Source: CBDUBS01 sp965365445 (GTDB taxonomy: Bacteria; Bacteroidota; Rhodothermia; Rhodothermales; DASSAV01). From it: a stretch of DNA of 11,606 nt. A program made the position numbers and the translations under genes. The stretch is taken from contig CBDUBS010000108.1 of NCBI GenBank assembly GCA_965365445.1, positions 1-11,606 on the forward strand. Direction: 5' to 3'. Shown piece by piece: positions 7,611 through 11,606 of the stretch (its first letter is position 1; every line of letters starts with the position of its first letter). Under the pieces are notes generated by a model that worked only from the letters and a program-made list of their open reading frames with translations, was not told the origin of the DNA and made no database searches.

Positions 7611-7639
7611 AATCTAAACTATTGATAAGTTTTTGTCAA
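7611..7639 (-). promoter_or_regulatory. Candidate promoter of the LuxR-type regulator gene
   Basis: On the - strand, a perfect TTGACA (7634-7639) is followed by a 17-bp spacer and TAGATT (7611-7616, 4 of 6 matches to TATAAT). The same stretch also fits the Bacteroidota pattern: TTG, 20 bases, then TAGATTTT against TAnnTTTG. The transcript would start near 7605, giving a leader of about 58 bases. Agreement with both promoter models makes it the best candidate in the intergenic region. Confidence 0.55.
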
Positions 7640-7640
7640 T
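7621..7640. promoter_or_regulatory. 20-bp imperfect dyad, candidate operator
   Basis: ATTGATAA-GTTT-TTGTCAAT is an inverted repeat whose 8-base arms match at 7 of 8 positions. It covers the -35 box of the regulator promoter. LuxR-family operators are often dyads of about 20 bp, so this is a plausible binding site for autoregulation or for co-control of the + strand genes. There is also a TTGATAA copy at 7604-7610, 18 bp upstream of the one in the left arm. The assignment is inferred from position and symmetry alone. Confidence 0.4.
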
Positions 7641-7773
7641 ATTTCATGAAGTTGGCATGAGCAAAATAGGTAGATATGTCCCATGTCGGGCTCAACCAGC
7701 TGACCTAATATTCTGGTAAAGCGCTGCTTGCTACGAATGGCAACGAACCCATGCACCCAACCCCCAGGTCGTC

Positions 7774-8883
7774 ATGATTACCACTCGCGGCATTCCTGAA
7801 CCGATGTGCATGTCGCATCTTCTCGTACGTCAATCCCTATCGGCTTTTCTCCTACTCATTGCATGTGGATGTGAGCAGGTTACCTCTCCAGAACCAGAGC
7901 TTACTTCAGGGATAACGTTTTGGACGAATGATTCGTCAGTTTTGCCTATTTCGGTTGATGCTCGCATAGCATGGGGCAAAATTACCATTGCTCACCAATC
8001 CGCACCCAAGTGTGGAGCTTCAGGTGTTTTCACCCTTGATGTACCGTTTGGAGAAGGCGTTTCCTATACCGCCACGAGTGCCGATGGAAGCACATGGACA
8101 GGCTCAGTTTTCAATCTGGCAACCTGTACCACTATGTTATTGCGTAACGACAGCAATAGCGGCGGAGGTAGTGGAGGCGGCGGAGGTAGTGGAGGCGGCG
8201 GAGGTAGTGGAGGCGGCGGAGGTAATGGTGCAGGCCTGGTTGCATTCTATACTGACGACAACTTTTCATCCCCGTTTACAGTGACCATCAATGGTCAGGC
8301 CAGGTCAATTACGAGATACTGGTCGAGTGCCACACCTAACTGCGGGCAGGAGGGAACAGCCACGTTCTCATTACCACCTGGGCAGTACACATATTCCGCT
8401 TCAATGGGTCAACTGACCTGGAACGGCACTGTTGCGGTAACCCCTAATGGATGTTATCGAATGCGGCTGCAAATGCCAGTGGGAGGTGGCGGCGGCAACG
8501 GAGGCGGCGGAGGTAGCGGTAATACCAGCCGATCTGCGACAGCGTGTGCCTCTGCCCCGAGTCAGAGTGCAAAATTGGACAACCTTACATGGAATGCACT
8601 TCCGACGCCGTTTTCGGGTCTCGATTTCAAGGTATACTACAGCAATTTCTTTCAGACATACGATGTCATCTGGAGAAATCGCTATCAAGACAAAATCTAT
8701 TTCAACGCAGGAGCAGCAATCAGCAGCCCTCCGAACATAACAACCCATCGTCATACGATGAGAGCCGGTATGGTACAGATTCCTCCCGGCTCATTCTCCC
8801 TGCGCGCCACACCAGGCCAAGCCATTTGTGTTCGCGTCGATAACGCCCGATTCGGCGAAAGTGATACCGGCCCTTACTATTAA
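7774..8883 (+). CDS. Glycine-linker lipoprotein with two duplicated Cys-paired modules
   Basis: A 369-residue putative exported lipoprotein that I do not recognise. An N-terminal hydrophobic stretch ends in a lipobox (LLLIAC, Cys-31), so it should be lipid-anchored. Two similar modules of about 75 residues follow, at 47-123 and 155-232. Both read roughly: aromatic-T-[ND]-D, then P-x-CG-x-x-G, a TxxLP/VP turn, TW-[TN]-G and a second Cys (Cys-80/118 and Cys-190/217). They are separated by a linker of three G5S-type units (130-154), and a second Gly-rich linker (237-249) leads to an unrelated C-terminal domain (250-369; Cys-258 and Cys-352). The frame opens with ATG at 7774 (AGG at 7766-7768); ATGs at 7804 and 7810 would give a more typical signal peptide. 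The pairing suggests disulfides. A protease gene follows on the same strand. Function is unknown; a surface adhesin or matrix protein is possible. Confidence 0.82.
   Translation: MITTRGIPEPMCMSHLLVRQSLSAFLLLIACGCEQVTSPEPELTSGITFWTNDSSVLPISVDARIAWGKITIAHQSAPKCGASGVFTLDVPFGEGVSYTATSADGSTWTGSVFNLATCTTMLLRNDSNSGGGSGGGGGSGGGGGSGGGGGNGAGLVAFYTDDNFSSPFTVTINGQARSITRYWSSATPNCGQEGTATFSLPPGQYTYSASMGQLTWNGTVAVTPNGCYRMRLQMPVGGGGGNGGGGGSGNTSRSATACASAPSQSAKLDNLTWNALPTPFSGLDFKVYYSNFFQTYDVIWRNRYQDKIYFNAGAAISSPPNITTHRHTMRAGMVQIPPGSFSLRATPGQAICVRVDNARFGESDTGPYY
8161..8224 (+). repeat. 18-bp in-frame tandem repeat encoding a Gly/Ser linker
   Basis: The unit GGAGGTAGTGGAGGCGGC occurs at 8164-8181, 8182-8199 and 8200-8217, followed by a partial fourth copy that ends GGAGGTA. 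Copies are identical in sequence, so expansion was recent or they are kept alike. Each unit adds six residues (GGSGGG), so copy-number change lengthens or shortens the linker without a frameshift. A related but non-tandem Gly-rich tract is at 8482-8520. Confidence 0.93.
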
Positions 8884-8926
8884 GGATTCTGCAATTCGTG
8901 TCCTGTTAATCTAACGGAGATTCGTG

Positions 8927-11095
8927 ATGAAACCATTTATTTTAACATGGCTTAGCGTACCGGTCTTAATAGGAATAATGTTAACGGTATCGGCCAGTGC
9001 ACAAGAATATCGGCATTTCGACACGTTCTTACATCCTCAAGGAACGTCATGTGATGCTCCCATACCGGAGGAGCACACACTGCACTTCTCTAAAACTATA
9101 AATACTGCCGGCATAGTACGGATTGCATACATTATACCTTCGAACCGTAGTCCGCAACCGCAGGGTATTAAAGCCTTAAAAAACGCCGTTATGCTAGGTC
9201 GCCAGTGGTTCAGCGATCAAATGGAACAAAATGGATATGAGCCGCGGACCTTCCGGATCGAAACAGACGCGGATGGGATCACGCCGAAAGTTCACATCAT
9301 CCATGTACCAGAGACCGATAGTGATTTGCGTGCTGATCTCTGGGGAATAACTATAAGTGCTGCTAGCAAGAATGGAATATCCACATGGGCGCCAGGCGAA
9401 GTGTGGCTACTTGTACCTGAAGCTCACAGTATGCAAAATGACGGAAAGATTATTGGCGGGGTAGCTCTCGGGGCAAGCCATGGATCCAACAATGACCCAG
9501 GAATAGCAGTAGTAGGTACTGATGCTCTGCCACTTCTCGATCCAGATTTCTTAACAGATAATCGGCCCATAGATGGCATGGTATTGCCTTATCTAGGTCC
9601 TTATCCAATAAGGCAGGATATAACGTTTGCCTGGTTTCTCGGAAATACCCTTAGTTCAGTCTCCTCTTCCCTTATCGGGGGGATTGTTCATGAATTGGGA
9701 CATGCGCTCGGGCTACCACATGATTTTCGCAATGATATCAATTTTCATGGCAACCTGATGGGTAACGGGCTTCGAGGTATCCGCGGCCATTTCTATCCCG
9801 ACGATTACCCAAATGATTATACACGACTTACAATTGCCGAAGCACAATATTTATCAACGAGTGCTTATTTCAATGAAGGTAAAGTGCGCAACACCCCACC
9901 TTCACTGGAAGCGAGCCTACCCAGTGGCGGCACCCCAGAGCGTGGACACCTCCGTTTTCAGTTTACCTCCTACGACGCGGACGGCCTGGCTCATGCGCGA
10001 CTGATGTTGGGCGGTGAGCGAATCGCCGAGATGGATCTATCTGGATACTCCGCTACAGCTACATTCCGGACTCCATATCATAAGCGTGATGGTGTCAGTA
10101 AATATCAACTTGCCGTTTTCGACCGAAACGGCAACAAGCGGGAAGTCACCTTAGATGTACAGGCTGATCTAGCGGCGAACTGGGCCCCTTACCCTTATAT
10201 ACAAATAAATCCTCCCTTACCAGTCGAGGGCTCGTCCATACGATTATCAGCGGCAATGTCTTCGGATACTGAAAAAGACTATCCATTAGAAGTGGAGTGG
10301 AATCTAGATGGCGACGATCGATTTGATACACGCCCCGAATCGGCCACTAGCATTCTCACTCAGAAATTTTCGAAAGGAAAACGTTTCATACAAGTAAGAG
10401 TAACAGATAGAACGGGAGCACAGACGGTTTCTTCACCAGTAAGTATACGCGTGAGGCCAGCCTCTGCAATCAAGGGCAACATCACTTTCCGGGTAGACAT
10501 GAACCGGGAAAAGCGTTTGGGCAATGTGCCTAGCGATGAAATCGTGGGCATTCGAGGTGACACGAAACCGCTGAGCTGGACATCCACTTTGCCTCTACAG
10601 GATCCTGATGGTGATGGGGTTTATGTCGCCGACGTGGATTTCACTTTGCTTCCAAGCACTCCGATTCAATACCAATTCGTACGTCATAAAAAAGATGGAA
10701 GCCGCTTGGTTTGGGAATATGGTGACCAGAATAAAAACCGGTCGCTGGCTTTTAACGGCAATATTTCATTAAACCCCGTGCACTGGAACAATATTTCAGG
10801 TGTAGCGACAGAAGATCAGGGAGATCTACCTTCAGCTTTCGCACTGCATGCGAATTATCCGAACCCATTCAATCCAACAACTGAGATTTACTTTGACGTG
10901 CCTTTTCCTTCATCAGTGCGCCTTACCGTGTACGACGTAATCGGGCGTGAAGTAGCTGTTTTAGCCGATGAACGGATGCAGGCCGGACGACATAAGGTCC
11001 GGTTCGAAGCCAGCAACCTGCCTTCCGGCATATACGTATACCGACTAGTTTCCGGTGGCTTCTCTCAGTCCCGGCGCCTCGTATTGTTGAAATAG
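8927..11095 (+). CDS. Secreted metzincin-like metalloprotease with T9SS sorting domain
   Basis: A 722-residue exported protein (numbered from the ATG at 8927). GGAG at 8916-8919 favours this ATG over the GTG at 8924. Residues 1-26 form a signal peptide ending ASAQ. The zinc motif HELGHALGLPH (255-265, bases 9689-9721) is a perfect HExxHxxGxxH, and MGNG at 278-281 may be the Met-turn, so a zinc endopeptidase of the metzincin type is expected; its substrate is unknown. After the catalytic part come an Ig/cadherin-like region (about 325-420), a PKD-like domain (about 427-509), a beta-sandwich resembling starch-binding-type modules (about 514-624; weak call) and a T9SS type A sorting domain (about 636-722) with NYPNPFNPTTEI and final LVLLK. 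It would cross the outer membrane by T9SS and be anchored or released. It follows the lipoprotein gene by 43 bp (40 bp to the GTG) and probably shares its transcript. Confidence 0.88.
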   Translation: MKPFILTWLSVPVLIGIMLTVSASAQEYRHFDTFLHPQGTSCDAPIPEEHTLHFSKTINTAGIVRIAYIIPSNRSPQPQGIKALKNAVMLGRQWFSDQMEQNGYEPRTFRIETDADGITPKVHIIHVPETDSDLRADLWGITISAASKNGISTWAPGEVWLLVPEAHSMQNDGKIIGGVALGASHGSNNDPGIAVVGTDALPLLDPDFLTDNRPIDGMVLPYLGPYPIRQDITFAWFLGNTLSSVSSSLIGGIVHELGHALGLPHDFRNDINFHGNLMGNGLRGIRGHFYPDDYPNDYTRLTIAEAQYLSTSAYFNEGKVRNTPPSLEASLPSGGTPERGHLRFQFTSYDADGLAHARLMLGGERIAEMDLSGYSATATFRTPYHKRDGVSKYQLAVFDRNGNKREVTLDVQADLAANWAPYPYIQINPPLPVEGSSIRLSAAMSSDTEKDYPLEVEWNLDGDDRFDTRPESATSILTQKFSKGKRFIQVRVTDRTGAQTVSSPVSIRVRPASAIKGNITFRVDMNREKRLGNVPSDEIVGIRGDTKPLSWTSTLPLQDPDGDGVYVADVDFTLLPSTPIQYQFVRHKKDGSRLVWEYGDQNKNRSLAFNGNISLNPVHWNNISGVATEDQGDLPSAFALHANYPNPFNPTTEIYFDVPFPSSVRLTVYDVIGREVAVLADERMQAGRHKVRFEASNLPSGIYVYRLVSGGFSQSRRLVLLK

Positions 11096-11107
11096 GACCT
11101 TGCTTAG

Positions 11108-11606
11108 CTAATAAGAACGCTGACTTTTTTCCTTCACGACGAACACGGCGGTGGGGTCGAGGGGGTAGCGGCCGAAGCGGGCGCCGTAGACGGCCAGGCC
11201 GCCGGGCAGCGATTCATCCACTTCGAGGCGTACGGTGAGCGCTCCGGCAGCGGCGGCTTTTTCCAGTGCGGCGCGGGGGATCGGGATTTCCAACAACTGG
11301 CCGTAGGAACCGGCTTCACGCAGCTTCCTATCCCGAAGCTGGTAATGCCACGAGAGGATGCCCCGGTGGTCCGCCGGATCGTCATCCAGCTCGAATAGGC
11401 CGGCCGGTTCGCCGTTGATGCGGGCGACGACGGCGCTCGGATAGCGCTCTTCGTCGGTCATGGGGTAGGCGTTCGGGTTGCGGCTCGGATCGAGCGTGCC
11501 GCGGCCGCGCATGTAATCTCCTTCCATGTCTCCGGCGTCGTCCCGATCCTTACCGAACAGTTGTTTGGCGGAGGCTTCCAGCCGGAAGGAGGCGCTTTCC
11601 ACATCG
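11108..11606 (-). CDS. C-terminal part of an unidentified protein, cut by the window edge
   Basis: The frame is open to the right edge, so this is the 3' end of a longer gene; the GTG at 11602 is only the first in-frame candidate and has an Asp codon before it. The visible 164 residues from that GTG are acidic and GC-rich. They include LDPSRNPNAYPMTDEERYPS, NGEPAGLFELDDDPADHRG and a region rich in beta-prone segments (GALTVRLEVDESLPGGLAVYGARFGRYPLDPTAVFVV). I do not recognise the family; a beta-sandwich tail of a carbohydrate-active enzyme is possible but unproven. It ends 12 bp from the convergently transcribed protease gene. Composition returns to that of the flagellar block. Confidence 0.75.
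   Translation of the reverse strand, partial: DVESASFRLEASAKQLFGKDRDDAGDMEGDYMRGRGTLDPSRNPNAYPMTDEERYPSAVVARINGEPAGLFELDDDPADHRGILSWHYQLRDRKLREAGSYGQLLEIPIPRAALEKAAAAGALTVRLEVDESLPGGLAVYGARFGRYPLDPTAVFVVKEKSQRSY

Noticed and set aside
11103..11127. Possible terminator between the protease gene and the last gene (CTTAGCTAATAAG followed by a T-run)
   Set aside because: The stem is only four base pairs and the T-run is separated from it, so it is too weak to call.
1..11606. CRISPR array, tRNA, rRNA or insertion sequence
   Set aside because: No regularly spaced repeats, cloverleaf-like sequences, transposase motifs or terminal inverted repeats were seen on either strand.

Overview
The window has three parts: a flagellar gene cluster, a lower-GC accessory segment, and the edge of a GC-rich gene. 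Positions 2-6349 carry, all on the + strand, the 3' part of flhB, then flhA, flhF, flhG (a MinD-like ATPase), an unnamed two-helix membrane protein of 84 residues, and the flagellar sigma factor fliA. Positions 6381-11095 carry a divergent LuxR-type regulator on the - strand, then a glycine-rich lipoprotein and a secreted metzincin-like metalloprotease on the + strand. From 11108 a GC-rich gene on the - strand runs off the right edge.

Host: the protease ends in a type IX secretion (T9SS) type A sorting domain (YPNPFNPTTEI near its start, LVLLK at the end). That points to the Bacteroidota/Rhodothermota/Balneolota side of the FCB group. Flagella are uncommon there, and the GC-rich flagellar genes with few strong Shine-Dalgarno sites would suit a Rhodothermota-like genome. 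This placement is inference; there is no rRNA or other phylogenetic marker in the window.

Flagellar block: FlhA and FlhB form the export gate and substrate-specificity switch of the flagellar type III apparatus. FlhF and FlhG normally set flagellar position and number. FliA transcribes late flagellar genes. The genes are closely spaced (4-66 bp gaps, no hairpins seen) and look like one transcription unit. A good sigma-28-type promoter (TAAACTTC-N11-GTCGATAC) lies just before fliA and implies that FliA drives its own transcription. Both numbering/placement proteins look unusual: FlhF keeps its P-loop but has lost several standard GTPase motif residues, and FlhG has no visible DQAxxLR activator motif.

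Accessory block: base composition drops sharply after fliA. Sampled 60-base lines go from about two-thirds GC to about 40-50%, and return to about 70% in the last gene. The LuxR-type regulator has a sensory N-terminal half with DPV and YNDFYKPN signatures but no synthase gene beside it. Its promoter region holds a consensus-like promoter overlapped by a 20-bp dyad. The lipoprotein has two copies of a Cys-paired module joined by natural (Gly)5-Ser linkers. The protease is a multidomain exported protein. The two exported-protein genes are 43 bp apart and probably co-transcribed. The simplest reading is a regulated surface/secreted protein cassette next to the flagellar operon. A functional link to the flagellum is not shown.
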